Made by a program: the position numbers and the translations under genes. From contig NZ_BAABJX010000020.1 of NCBI RefSeq assembly GCF_039543525.1, positions 124,001-188,000 of the forward strand: a DNA stretch of 64,000 nt, read 5' to 3'. Below are positions 34,023 through 43,374 of this stretch, piece after piece. The notes under the pieces were generated by a model. The model saw only the letters and a program-made list of their open reading frames with translations. It searched no databases and was not told the origin of the DNA. Position 1 is the first letter of the stretch, and every line of letters begins with the position of its first letter. The stretch is from Algivirga pacifica. GTDB taxonomy: Bacteria > Bacteroidota > Bacteroidia > Cytophagales > Flammeovirgaceae.

Positions 34023-34589
34023 ATGAGCATTTACGAAGAACAAACTTTTAATAACATCAACTTCCAGGAAGGAGCCATTACTGGAAATACTTACGAATAT
34101 TGTCGCTTTCAAAACTGTAACTTTTCTACTATAGACCTATCCGGTACTCGTTTTTTGGAGTGCGAATTTGAGGAGTGTGATCTGAGTAATGTCACATTAC
34201 ACGATACCGCACTACAGGAAGTGCTATTCAAATCATGCAAGTTATTGGGCATTCATTTCGAAGAATGTAACACATTTGGCTTTGACGTATCCTTTGAGGA
34301 ATGTAATCTCTCTCACTCCTCCTTCTACCAATTAAAAATGAAAAAAACGCGCTTCCTTAACAGTAAACTGCAAGGATGTGACTTTACAGAAACACAGCTA
34401 GAGGAAGCTGTTTTTCAATCCTGTGATCTAGTTGGCAGCACGTTTGATCGAACAAACCTTCGCAAAGCAAACTTAAGTACGGCTCTTAATTTCTCCATTG
34501 ATCCTGAGAACAACGTAGTCAAAGGAGCTATTTTTTCTACCGAAAATCTGATTGGACTGTTACAGAAGTATCAAATCAAGGTCTTATGA
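34023..34589 (+). CDS. Pentapeptide-repeat protein
   Basis: This 188-residue protein is almost entirely pentapeptide-like units with F, L or C at the central position (FEECDLSNVTLHDTALQEVLF, SSFYQLKMKKTRFLNSKLQGCDFTETQLEEAVF), predicting a right-handed quadrilateral beta-helix. The end SIDPENNVVKGAIFSTENLIGLLQKYQIKVL is typical of the stand-alone family. Some relatives (Qnr, MfpA) mimic DNA and bind gyrase, but no such role is shown here. The start ATG 34023 is preferred to a TTG two codons upstream. The stop TGA is the first base triplet of a TGAGCAG array. Confidence 0.9.
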   Translation: MSIYEEQTFNNINFQEGAITGNTYEYCRFQNCNFSTIDLSGTRFLECEFEECDLSNVTLHDTALQEVLFKSCKLLGIHFEECNTFGFDVSFEECNLSHSSFYQLKMKKTRFLNSKLQGCDFTETQLEEAVFQSCDLVGSTFDRTNLRKANLSTALNFSIDPENNVVKGAIFSTENLIGLLQKYQIKVL

Positions 34590-34705
34590 GCAGTGAGCAG
34601 TGAGCAGTGAGCAGTGAGCAGTGAGCAGTGAGCAGTGAGCAGTGAGCAGTGAGCAGTGAGCGGTGAGCGGTGAGCGGTGAGCGGTGAGCGGTGAGCGGTG
34701 AGCGG
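34587..34705. repeat. Heptamer tandem array (TGAGCAG)10(TGAGCGG)7
   Basis: Seventeen contiguous 7-bp units: ten TGAGCAG (34587-34656), then seven TGAGCGG (34657-34705). The sharp change of a single base between blocks indicates local unit spreading. The first TGA is the stop of the pentapeptide gene. TTATCGC-family words (AACGATAAGCGATAACC) follow at about 34718-34775. Confidence 0.97.
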
Positions 34706-34807
34706 TGAAAGAAGTTATTTAAACGATAAGCGATAACCAATAAGCGATCAACTTTTTTAAAACGATAAGCGATTATCTCATCGTCTACAAACTTTCAATC
34801 TATTAAG

Positions 34808-34840
34808 TTTGTCAATAGGAACATATTTTAATTACTTTTG
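34808..34840 (+). promoter_or_regulatory. Promoter of gltX (TTTG ... TACTTTTG)
   Basis: TTTG at 34808-34811 and TACTTTTG at 34833-34840 (TAnnTTTG -7 box) are separated by 21 nt, fitting the Bacteroidota sigma-A promoter pattern. The leader to ATG 34909 would be about 60 nt. Confidence 0.65.
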
Positions 34841-34908
34841 CGGTTACGCGTGAAAAACGCCTAGACTTGTAAAAAATTCAATACAGGCATAAATAAAGAC
34901 AATTAATA

Positions 34909-36441
34909 ATGGATAAAGTAAGGGTAAGATTTGCACCAAGCCCCACAGGACCTCTACATATCGGTGGAGTTAGAACAGCATTGTTTAACTATCTTTTCGC
35001 AAAACACAACAATGGTGAGTTCCTTCTAAGAATCGAGGATACTGACCAAACACGTTTTGTACCGGGAGCAGAAGAGTATATTCAGAAATCATTGGAATGG
35101 GTAGGAATCTCTCCTGATGAGTCTCCGTGGAATCCGGGCGAGTGTGGCCCATACAGACAGTCTGAGCGTAAAGGCATGTATATGGAGTATGCCCAGAAGC
35201 TGATTGACGAAGGAAACGCTTACTATGCCTTTGATACGCCAGAAGAACTGGATGCTATGCGTGAGCGCCTGAAAAAGGCGAAAGTTGCTACCCCTCAGTA
35301 CAACGGAATCACTCGTATGCAAATGAAAAACTCCCTGACACTTCCAGAAGATGACGTAAAACGTCGATTGGAGTCTGGTGAGCCATATGTTATTCGTTTG
35401 AAAGTTCCTAGAAAGGAAGAGGTTAGATTGAATGACATGGTACGTGGATGGGTGATGGTACACTCACACACCATTGACGATAAAATCCTAATGAAATCAG
35501 ATGGGATGCCTACGTATCACCTGGCAAACGTTGTAGATGACCATTTGATGGGCATTACACACGTCATTCGTGGTGAGGAGTGGTTACCGTCAGCACCTTT
35601 ACACGTATTATTATACCAATACCTGGGATGGGAAGATACCATGCCTCGCTTCGCACACTTGCCACTTCTACTTAAGCCTGACGGCCATGGTAAGTTAAGT
35701 AAGCGTGACGGTGACCGTCTAGGGTTCCCGGTATTCCCTATGCAATGGGCTGACCCTAGCACAGGAGATATCTCTCAAGGGTACAAGGAAGATGGATTCC
35801 TTCCTGAAGCATTCATCAACTTCCTGGCATTCCTGGGATGGTCTCCAGGAAACAACGACGAAATGTTTACCCTAGAGAAATTGGTAGAAGTATTTACCAT
35901 TGAGCGTGTAGGTAAAGCGGGAACGAAGTTTGACTACGACAAAGCGAAGTGGTTCAACCAGCAATACCTAAAAGAGAAGCCTGATACTGAGTTAGCACAG
36001 TACCTATTGGCTGACCTTGAAAAAGAAGGTATCGAATGTTCTCCAGAGAAAGCTGCCTTGGTGGCTAATCAGCTGAAAGAACGTGTGGTATTCCCTAACG
36101 AGTTCTGGCCAGAAGGTAAGTTCTTCTTCCAGCAGCCTGACAGCTACGATGAGAAGACTGTAAAGAAAAAGTGGAAGCCAGAAGCCGTAGAGGTATTGGC
36201 AAAATACAAAGACGCTATTGTGGCTATGGATAATGCCGACTTCAACGCTGCCTCTGCCAAGTCTACTTTTATGGGATTGATTGAGGATGCTGGTCTTAAA
36301 CTAGGACAAGTAATGCCTGCCCTTCGTTTAGCAATTTCCGGAAAAGGAATGGGGCCAGACCTAATGATCATGCAAGAGATTATTGGTAAGGAAGAAGTAG
36401 CGGCTCGTATTGATGTGGCGATTGAGAAGCTGGAAGCGTAA
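34909..36441 (+). CDS. gltX: Glutamyl-tRNA synthetase
   Basis: This 510-residue class I aminoacyl-tRNA synthetase charges tRNA-Glu. The HIGH-type motif is in VRFAPSPTGPLHIGGVRTALFNYLFAK, the KMSKS-type motif is KLSKRDGDR, and HVIRGEEWLPSAPLHVLLYQYLGW is conserved. The anticodon-binding helical part ends the protein. The length is normal. A promoter is predicted upstream; a long GTTGAATC palindrome and a terminator follow. Confidence 0.98.
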   Translation: MDKVRVRFAPSPTGPLHIGGVRTALFNYLFAKHNNGEFLLRIEDTDQTRFVPGAEEYIQKSLEWVGISPDESPWNPGECGPYRQSERKGMYMEYAQKLIDEGNAYYAFDTPEELDAMRERLKKAKVATPQYNGITRMQMKNSLTLPEDDVKRRLESGEPYVIRLKVPRKEEVRLNDMVRGWVMVHSHTIDDKILMKSDGMPTYHLANVVDDHLMGITHVIRGEEWLPSAPLHVLLYQYLGWEDTMPRFAHLPLLLKPDGHGKLSKRDGDRLGFPVFPMQWADPSTGDISQGYKEDGFLPEAFINFLAFLGWSPGNNDEMFTLEKLVEVFTIERVGKAGTKFDYDKAKWFNQQYLKEKPDTELAQYLLADLEKEGIECSPEKAALVANQLKERVVFPNEFWPEGKFFFQQPDSYDEKTVKKKWKPEAVEVLAKYKDAIVAMDNADFNAASAKSTFMGLIEDAGLKLGQVMPALRLAISGKGMGPDLMIMQEIIGKEEVAARIDVAIEKLEA

Positions 36442-36459
36442 TTACGTTTGAATAAATAA

Positions 36460-36645
36460 CTGTTATACTACCATAACAGCTTTGTTGAATCGTTGAACCG
36501 TTGAATTAAGCTTCGCTCGTTGATTCGAGTTGAGTTGTTGTTTGATTACCTTAGTAAACCTTCGATAAACAGTTCAACTCGAATCAACGATTCAACTAGC
36601 GAAGCTTAATTCAACGATTCAACAGAGCTGTTTAATAGTATGACC
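36460..36645. repeat. GTTGAATC-family palindrome after gltX
   Basis: The left arm (TGTTGAATCGTTGAACCGTTG, hairpin AAGCTTCGCT, TTGATTCGAGTTGAG) and the right arm (CAACTCGAATCAACGATTC, TAGCGAAGCTTAATTCAACG) are reverse complements across a loop of about 25 nt. The ends ATACTA / TAGTAT also pair. It has the same plan as the palindrome at 2474-2709. Confidence 0.92.
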
Positions 36646-36692
36646 TATAAATATTCAAAATCAATTAAGCAACATCTTACTATTAAGCATAA

Positions 36693-36726
36693 AAAACCTG
36701 AGATAGTACAAGCTTTCTCAGGTTTT
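36693..36726 (+). terminator. Rho-independent terminator
   Basis: Stem AAAACCTGAGA / TCTCAGGTTTT followed by a T-rich stretch. It terminates the gltX transcript after its palindrome. The rest of the gap to 37010 is AT-rich and nothing else was recognised in it. Confidence 0.88.
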
Positions 36727-37009
36727 CCTGTTTTTTACTTCTTTTCAAATTAGCTACAAGGTATTTATTCCTAGTTTTCTCTTTTAGACATTATTTCCAG
36801 TCTGCTACTATTGAAATGTAAACAGAAAAAATACCGTCTATAATATCCTTCCAAAGAAAGTAATCTTCATGTTACCAAATAGTTTCACAAAGACAGAATA
36901 AAACACCTCATTTTGTTCTCATTTGTGTTCTGTAGTCTATTGCAAAAATGCCTAAAACTAACACCTTGCACAATACCTAAAATTAAGTATATTTAATCCC
37001 AGTAATATC

Positions 37010-37807
37010 ATGAAACTGATCTCAACCATGCCCCTCTCAAAGAACCAGTATATCAATCAAGTGGTTACGGTTTGGCAAAACCAGAGCCTCACAGACATAC
37101 AAGAAACCACAATTCAAAAACCAACCATTGTAGAAGAAATTGGACAATATTTTGCTCCGGGAAATTACTTTTATTTCATTTTCAACCTCTGTGACCTCAA
37201 AATAGAAAGTATTGGAGGAGATCCCTTTTCGGTCGTAGGAATCAATAAGGAAGCCTTACAAATCAACACACTCATGGAAGCGGTTCATGTTGATGACCTA
37301 AAAACGATGCAAGCCAAAGAAGAAGCAGCCTTTGAGTTTTTCAACAATCGCATTCCTATTGAGCAGGTTCCCCACTATAAAGCTTCTTCTACTTTTCGTT
37401 TAAAAACACCTACCGGAGGCTACAGAACCTTCTTGCGACAGGGACAGGTACTTGCCTTAAATACCTACGGAAAGATCCGTAAAACCATTAATGTCATCAC
37501 GGATATTACACACCTGCATCCCTCAATTGATCAGTCTATTTCCTTTATCAGCTCAAAGTTTCCTTCTTTTTATTCCCTGGACCCCTACACATTAACTCCA
37601 AAAGATAAAAATCCCATCAAGTTCACGCAGCAAGAGACTACGATCATTACATTAATGGCTCAAGGTCTCTCGGCCAAGGAAATTGGAATCCAATTAAATA
37701 GCTCTGTACATACGATACGTACCCATCAAAAGAATATGTTGCATAAAACAGGCTTTTCCAACAGTGTACAACTGATCGCCGACTGCATAAAAAAAGGGAT
37801 CATTTAA
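37010..37807 (+). CDS. PAS-LuxR type transcriptional regulator
   Basis: This 265-residue regulator has a sensor part of PAS type (about 35-165: YFYFIFNLCDLKIESIGGDPFSVVGI, then KTPTGGYRTFLRQGQVLALNTYGKIRKTINVITDIT). A LuxR/GerE helix-turn-helix ends the protein (about 205-262: FTQQETTIITLMAQGLSAKEIGIQLNSSVHTIRTHQKNMLHKTGFSNSVQLIADC). The ligand is unknown. Its stop codon touches MITE copy 2. The convergent neighbour is the PorU-like gene, so it is not in an operon with secretion genes. Confidence 0.88.
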   Translation: MKLISTMPLSKNQYINQVVTVWQNQSLTDIQETTIQKPTIVEEIGQYFAPGNYFYFIFNLCDLKIESIGGDPFSVVGINKEALQINTLMEAVHVDDLKTMQAKEEAAFEFFNNRIPIEQVPHYKASSTFRLKTPTGGYRTFLRQGQVLALNTYGKIRKTINVITDITHLHPSIDQSISFISSKFPSFYSLDPYTLTPKDKNPIKFTQQETTIITLMAQGLSAKEIGIQLNSSVHTIRTHQKNMLHKTGFSNSVQLIADCIKKGII

Positions 37808-37979
37808 GAGCTTGTTTGGAACCACATCTTTTGGAATAAAATTCCTCTAATTTTGACTGAGAAAGTCCTGATTATCCCCAAATAGAACCACTATTAGGCT
37901 CAAATCAGAACTTTCTCAGTCAATTTATAGAAGTTTTCTGCGTTGCACGCCGCCTTAAATCTGGATTCCAAACAAGCTC
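37808..37979. mobile_element. MITE-like palindromic element, copy 2 (172 bp)
   Basis: Terminal inverted repeats GAGCTTGTTTGGAA / TTCCAAACAAGCTC are flanked by TAA on both sides (a 3-bp duplication of TNA type). The subterminal AAAATTCCTCTAAT and the centre CAAATAGAACCACTATTA match copy 1 in inverted orientation. The inner stem TTGACTGAGAAAGT / ACTTTCTCAGTCAA is perfect but unrelated to the copy 1 stem. The left TAA duplication is also the stop of the LuxR gene. Confidence 0.87.
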
Positions 37980-37999
37980 TAATAATCCCTTTTTTATCA

Positions 38000-40900
38000 T
38001 TATCGCATCAAGTAAAGCTTACCAATATTATGTTTGAATAACCCATCATTACCCTTATCAATATCACTCTTTTTCATAACTTCTCCTGACTTCTTCACAA
38101 TCACCCGATAGAGATATACCCCATTGGCCAACCGATCTCCAAACTCATCCGTTCCATCCCAGGCATAGCGTGAAATATTGTTACCTATGTGGACAGGTCC
38201 CAACTCTTCTTGTGTAATTTCACGAACTACCCTGCCTGTCACCGTCATAATCTGAATCTTTATTTCCTCTGGAATATCCGTTCCCGTTAAGGTAAATACA
38301 AAGCGCACATTATCTGAGAATGGATTGGGGTATGGATAGAAATTCGTTACAGCCTCCTCTGTGTTTACTGTGAAGGCTACCTTGTAGGACTGTCTGAAAG
38401 CTACCGTATCTATTTCCTGTTCAATCAAGTTTCCTCCAACATAGTTTCCATTGACATCTGTAGCTTCTATAGATAGCTGATACTCTCCATCTTTTAATAA
38501 AGGTTCACCTTCTACAACCCTTAGGTTAGAAACATCATTATTCTGATCTGCTACCAAATGGGCTATATTAAAGCTAGCGGTATATTGATTATTACCCTTA
38601 TTATCCGACTTTACCAAACCTATATCCTTCAGGTCTTTTTCCAAGAGGATCTCTCCTCCTTCTTCTGCGGTAGCCTGACTTCGCAATTTCATCTTCACAG
38701 ACGCTGTATTTTCAGACAAGCGCAAGAATGGATTGTCATCCCTTAAAGAAATCGTTAACTCCGCCTTTGGGGAGATAATATCCCCATCCAGAATTCTACG
38801 TCCATCCAAAAACACTTCCAATAAAGGATTCACCTTATCTTCCTCTACATGAAAAGCATACTCTCTCACATTATTAAAGAAGTATACTTCATTATCAGGT
38901 GTTCCTGCAGTCAGGAACAAACTATTCCCTCCCAATAAGGACTCTTTCCAAGTATCTACATTTACCTTAAGGTGTACGGAATCCTGCTGTTCCCATACCG
39001 AAGCGGGGATACTATCCGTTTCTACCGTCTTACCTTTCAAGGAATAGAATACAGGCAGTGCCTCTTCATATTTTTCTTCCGTCAAGAGCCTGAATACATA
39101 ACGCAAACGAAGGTCTTCTCCTTGATAATAAGCATCCTCTTTATTCAGGTAGCTTTCTTCTACGGTGTGCTGGATTTTCTCGGTGTAGAGAGCGCCTTCG
39201 GGAAGAGAAGCATACGTCACCTTCCAATCGCGTAATTGAGAAGACTGCTGCCCTGCCGCAGGTCTACCCACTTTCCATTCCAAACGGAGGTAAGGGTACT
39301 GCTGGTATATTTCATTCAACCCTATACGTCCGTCAGCAGTAAACGTGCCCAATGAATCTACTACACCAGTATCACCTTTTCCATAAACTACCAACTCCCA
39401 ATCATCTGATCGATCACCTGGGGCTACTTCAAACTCTAAAGTCTCCCATTGCCTTGCCGGTCCTATCCACTCTGACTTCACCGAACCAGAATCAGGCACC
39501 GTAACAATGGTATAGGAAGCTTCTACAGCTCTTTCCCCTGAAGCCATCAACGTATCACTTCTATTCAGGAAAGAACGTAGCATACCTCTACGTCCCACCC
39601 CTATAAAAGCATTCTTCTTTACTTTTTTCAGTTCATTAGTATCAAACCCTAAAGAAGTAAGTACTCCCGCTGAGTCATAAGCTACGATCTGCTCCATATC
39701 AATACCCCCTCTACTCAATAGTACTACATAATCTCCATCTTGCTTCACGACGGAAGAATCTCCTTCTACAAATGCTTTTAATAAAGTGCTGTTCTGACCA
39801 ACAAGGTCTAGTTGATTGAGACGTACCATTGGTCCCCTTACGGTCTGATCTCTTTCGTCCACTTTAAAGCCAACCAAACGATCTAATCCTTTTCCCCATA
39901 TGTTATAATTAGGAAAATAATAACCTCCCGTGGTCGCACTGACTCCTAGCAAAATTAACTCTCTTGCTGCAGATGTAGCTTCATTACCTGTTAAAGGAGC
40001 TCCTTCATAAGTCATATTCCAATCTGCACCAAATATAGAAGAAGTATACATATCCAACGTTAACTCCCGTCCTCTCACGAAGAAGGAAGGAGACTGATAG
40101 GTCAAATTTGTAAAGGCACTATCAGCAAAAGCCTGCTGGGCTACAGTTTGTTTCCACCCTTTGGCTAAAGTGGGCTCGTAAGTCACAGATACAGTATCTC
40201 CTCCTTGCAGGTCACCTTCTTCATACGTACTATAATCAGCGTAGAGGTATACCACATCTCCAGATTTTAGACTAGGGTAAAATGTCTTTACATCCAGTTT
40301 CCACGACAGCATATCGAAACCTGTGGTATCCAATTCGATACGATCTGTCAATGCAGAATCTCTTCCTATCGTCAAGGTATAGTTTCTTTCTCTCGCCTTA
40401 GGATTGAGATCATCAATCCATACAGTTAGGCTATCCTGATTGAGGATAGCATGATCGAAGGGAGCTACGACCCTTAAGGTATTCTCTGGAAAAGAATAAT
40501 AAAAGTCAAAATCGGTGATAGCGTTGTTATTCAAGACTACATCCCGAACAGGAGGATCAACCCTCACAGTAAATTTATTCACCCCATTAGCATAAGGTTT
40601 TCCGAATGTATTATCCCAAACAATACGCTCCTGACTTACATTCCTAGGAATCTTTTTACGAAATCGGATGATCTCAGAAAGACTTGGGTCTGGAAAAACT
40701 CTTTCAATCTCTATAGTAACAGAATCAACACCTTCTGGCACTTTACCGAAATTGTATAAAGGAAACTCAAAAGCAAATGAATTGGACTGAGCAGAAACCT
40801 GTAAATCATTTCCGGTAGGTAGTAGCTCAAACTCATCTTTTTTGATCGCAACTGAGGGGTTTCTTGGTGTAATCACTAAAGCAGGGTCGCCTTGAAAAAC

Positions 40901-43333
40901 CATTTGCTCTAAAGAAATATAATCAAGGGCCCTAAAACCAGGGAAAATATTAAACCAAGAAGTATATTCCTCTATCGCTCTCCTAAATTTTTCTCCTGCG
41001 GATACACTTCCAAAATCATCTTCATGTAATGTTCCCTGATTAAGCCTGCTACCATAAGTATGATTAAAGAACTGACCTGCAACTTCGTCTGCTTGTTCCG
41101 GAAAAGAGTAACGGTTTTTAGAAATAAAAAGAACCGCTCCTTTTTTATCTGCCAAAATCCAGTTCTCTGCCCAGCTTTCCCCTTTCCTAAACACATCCCC
41201 TCCAGAACACCCATTCATTAATATTACAGGATATCGACCTTCATTCTCATAACCACGCTCAACTCTTCCAATATCTAAATCGGGACCGTAAATACTTGCA
41301 TGTCCAAAGAAAATCAACAATCCTACTCCTTGATTGATCTGCTTACTGACATCAATCAACTCTGTTGTATTAGAGCTAGAGCTTTTAATAATCAAAGACG
41401 GTGATACCCCACCTAGTGGTCCTTCCTGAATATAAGAGGCATATTGCTGCAAACGTTCAACAAAAAACTCTTTATCCATTCTTTTCCCATTAGACCCAGG
41501 CTCACCTGTTATTGGATCTCGCTCCCTGATCAGCAATGAATCTTCGTATCCGCCTGCTAATAATAAAGTATTCTTACGCCAAAGATCTTGTTCTCCCGGC
41601 ACCTCCTGCACTCCTGGACTTGGCTTAAATCCGGAGCTTTCCATTCTATTTACTTTATCTAGGTAACTCTTTACTTGCTGAGGAGTCACGGCAGATAATC
41701 GGCCCACTGCCATACTCATAGTGTATGATGAAGAATAATGGGTTGCTACGATATTATTATCGGAAGCTGGTATCCCTAAAGGGGGGATTAAGTTATCCGG
41801 ATGTGTAAGCGTTTTATCTTCTTCCAGAGATATCCCTTTTCCAATAATAAATAACTTGGGAGGAGTTTCATACCTAAACGTACGATCTACCATACGGGCA
41901 AAAGCTTTCAAGGCATAAGGAGTACGTTCTCCAAAAGAGAATGTATTATATACTTCTTCAATTGTCATCTTTAACACCTGATAACCAGTACCCTCCCTAT
42001 ATTTCACATATTCATTGACTGGATAATGCACCTTCCCTTTTTCATCAACATACTCAAGTAAATTATCATGAGTAATAATAAAGTAGTTGTAAGGAATATC
42101 AGAAGTATAATCCACAAAGTCCGCTTTGACTACACCTGACACTTCCCTAGCCTGAGAGGAAACGATAACTTGCCGAAAAATTGCCCCATGTGACCTGCCC
42201 TTATAATTTCCTTGAATTTCATCTCTAAATAAAGGTTGAGGATATAATGGATCGGTTACATCCCATACTACAGTTTGATCACTACTTTTATCTACATTAA
42301 AATGATATGCTGTCGTCGATTCTGCCAAAACCATCTGAATATCCCCTTCATTGGTTTGCACACTAGCTAAAGGGTAGGTTATTTTATAATAAGCCGCTGA
42401 AAATTGATTGCTCTTATCTCCTGTCGTATGATTGCCATCTTTTATTACCAACCGTAGCGTTCCGTTACTGATCCAATCTCTACTCAGAGGAGTATCAATA
42501 AGAAATGACCGGTTTTTTATCAACTTTCTTGTTGAGATTGTCGTTCCCTCTTCAACCTGTAATTGTATATCCGATTCATAATTTTCAGCCCTTAAAACAG
42601 GTAATATATTCGTTTCCAAACGGGCATTCTCAGTACCCAACAAAGACTCCTCTATATTTGGTAATATAAAGCGTTTCTCTATCGTGCCGCCTTTAGAAAG
42701 GGCTTCTACAAATCCTTCTTTTTTCTCATAACGGCTACTACCAAACGTGCCATAGCCAGGCTCTGCAAAAACATCAATCCCTTGCACCACCCTATCCCTA
42801 AAACTATGCAACTGTTCCTTCAAAATATGCTCAGGCGCAGCAGTAGGTCCTGTAATTGGAGCAGCTTCCTTAATTCGCTTATGAAACTCCCCCTCACCCA
42901 ATTGCTCCTTTACCAAAAAATAAGCTGACTCATCACCATACATACTCTGATAAGGATTGACAGGTTCTCCTCCATCCTGAGTAAAAAGTACCTTATCCAA
43001 CGCCCCGTCATTTTTCTGCCCATAGAACAGAAAGTAATCGGACTCATTCACGATATCATCCCCATTCTGATCTACTTCTTTGATGGCTACCTCTTTGCCT
43101 CTATAAAGCATCTTTAGCTCGGAAAACTTGGTAGCGAGTAGCTCATAACCGGCTTCTTCTAGCTCTCTGCCAGTTACTTTATAGATGCCATCTTCCTTTA
43201 CAGTAATTTTCAAGTGGGGAACCTCCTTGTTCATCCAATTGTAGTTACTCGTATCCATCTGGTATACTTGCCCGATGGCTGGAAGGAGGGTAATTAGTGA
43301 GCTGTAAAAAGTCAGTAGTATTCTCTGGTACAT
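38000..43333 (-). CDS. porU2: T9SS sortase, PorU / PorU2 family
   Basis: This 1777-residue exported protein starts with a signal peptide (ILLTFYSSLITLLPAIGQ). A gingipain-type C25 peptidase domain lies around residues 440-800, with the catalytic pair His in LLIFFGHASIYG (about 676) and Cys in VILMNGCSGGDVF (about 708). About 850 residues of Ig-like beta modules follow. The end is a FlgD-type/T9SS module (NFYPYPNPFSDNVRFVFTL...RYAWDGTDEFGDRLANGVYLYRVIV). PorU removes C-terminal signals from T9SS cargo at the cell surface and attaches lipid. Classical PorU has about 1150-1300 residues, so this matches the longer PorU2 type. The porV-like gene lies 41 bp upstream. Confidence 0.9.
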   Translation of the reverse strand: MYQRILLTFYSSLITLLPAIGQVYQMDTSNYNWMNKEVPHLKITVKEDGIYKVTGRELEEAGYELLATKFSELKMLYRGKEVAIKEVDQNGDDIVNESDYFLFYGQKNDGALDKVLFTQDGGEPVNPYQSMYGDESAYFLVKEQLGEGEFHKRIKEAAPITGPTAAPEHILKEQLHSFRDRVVQGIDVFAEPGYGTFGSSRYEKKEGFVEALSKGGTIEKRFILPNIEESLLGTENARLETNILPVLRAENYESDIQLQVEEGTTISTRKLIKNRSFLIDTPLSRDWISNGTLRLVIKDGNHTTGDKSNQFSAAYYKITYPLASVQTNEGDIQMVLAESTTAYHFNVDKSSDQTVVWDVTDPLYPQPLFRDEIQGNYKGRSHGAIFRQVIVSSQAREVSGVVKADFVDYTSDIPYNYFIITHDNLLEYVDEKGKVHYPVNEYVKYREGTGYQVLKMTIEEVYNTFSFGERTPYALKAFARMVDRTFRYETPPKLFIIGKGISLEEDKTLTHPDNLIPPLGIPASDNNIVATHYSSSYTMSMAVGRLSAVTPQQVKSYLDKVNRMESSGFKPSPGVQEVPGEQDLWRKNTLLLAGGYEDSLLIRERDPITGEPGSNGKRMDKEFFVERLQQYASYIQEGPLGGVSPSLIIKSSSSNTTELIDVSKQINQGVGLLIFFGHASIYGPDLDIGRVERGYENEGRYPVILMNGCSGGDVFRKGESWAENWILADKKGAVLFISKNRYSFPEQADEVAGQFFNHTYGSRLNQGTLHEDDFGSVSAGEKFRRAIEEYTSWFNIFPGFRALDYISLEQMVFQGDPALVITPRNPSVAIKKDEFELLPTGNDLQVSAQSNSFAFEFPLYNFGKVPEGVDSVTIEIERVFPDPSLSEIIRFRKKIPRNVSQERIVWDNTFGKPYANGVNKFTVRVDPPVRDVVLNNNAITDFDFYYSFPENTLRVVAPFDHAILNQDSLTVWIDDLNPKARERNYTLTIGRDSALTDRIELDTTGFDMLSWKLDVKTFYPSLKSGDVVYLYADYSTYEEGDLQGGDTVSVTYEPTLAKGWKQTVAQQAFADSAFTNLTYQSPSFFVRGRELTLDMYTSSIFGADWNMTYEGAPLTGNEATSAARELILLGVSATTGGYYFPNYNIWGKGLDRLVGFKVDERDQTVRGPMVRLNQLDLVGQNSTLLKAFVEGDSSVVKQDGDYVVLLSRGGIDMEQIVAYDSAGVLTSLGFDTNELKKVKKNAFIGVGRRGMLRSFLNRSDTLMASGERAVEASYTIVTVPDSGSVKSEWIGPARQWETLEFEVAPGDRSDDWELVVYGKGDTGVVDSLGTFTADGRIGLNEIYQQYPYLRLEWKVGRPAAGQQSSQLRDWKVTYASLPEGALYTEKIQHTVEESYLNKEDAYYQGEDLRLRYVFRLLTEEKYEEALPVFYSLKGKTVETDSIPASVWEQQDSVHLKVNVDTWKESLLGGNSLFLTAGTPDNEVYFFNNVREYAFHVEEDKVNPLLEVFLDGRRILDGDIISPKAELTISLRDDNPFLRLSENTASVKMKLRSQATAEEGGEILLEKDLKDIGLVKSDNKGNNQYTASFNIAHLVADQNNDVSNLRVVEGEPLLKDGEYQLSIEATDVNGNYVGGNLIEQEIDTVAFRQSYKVAFTVNTEEAVTNFYPYPNPFSDNVRFVFTLTGTDIPEEIKIQIMTVTGRVVREITQEELGPVHIGNNISRYAWDGTDEFGDRLANGVYLYRVIVKKSGEVMKKSDIDKGNDGLFKHNIGKLYLMR

Positions 43334-43374
43334 GCTAAGGTTGTTGAATCGAATTGAACTGTTACGTGTATTGA

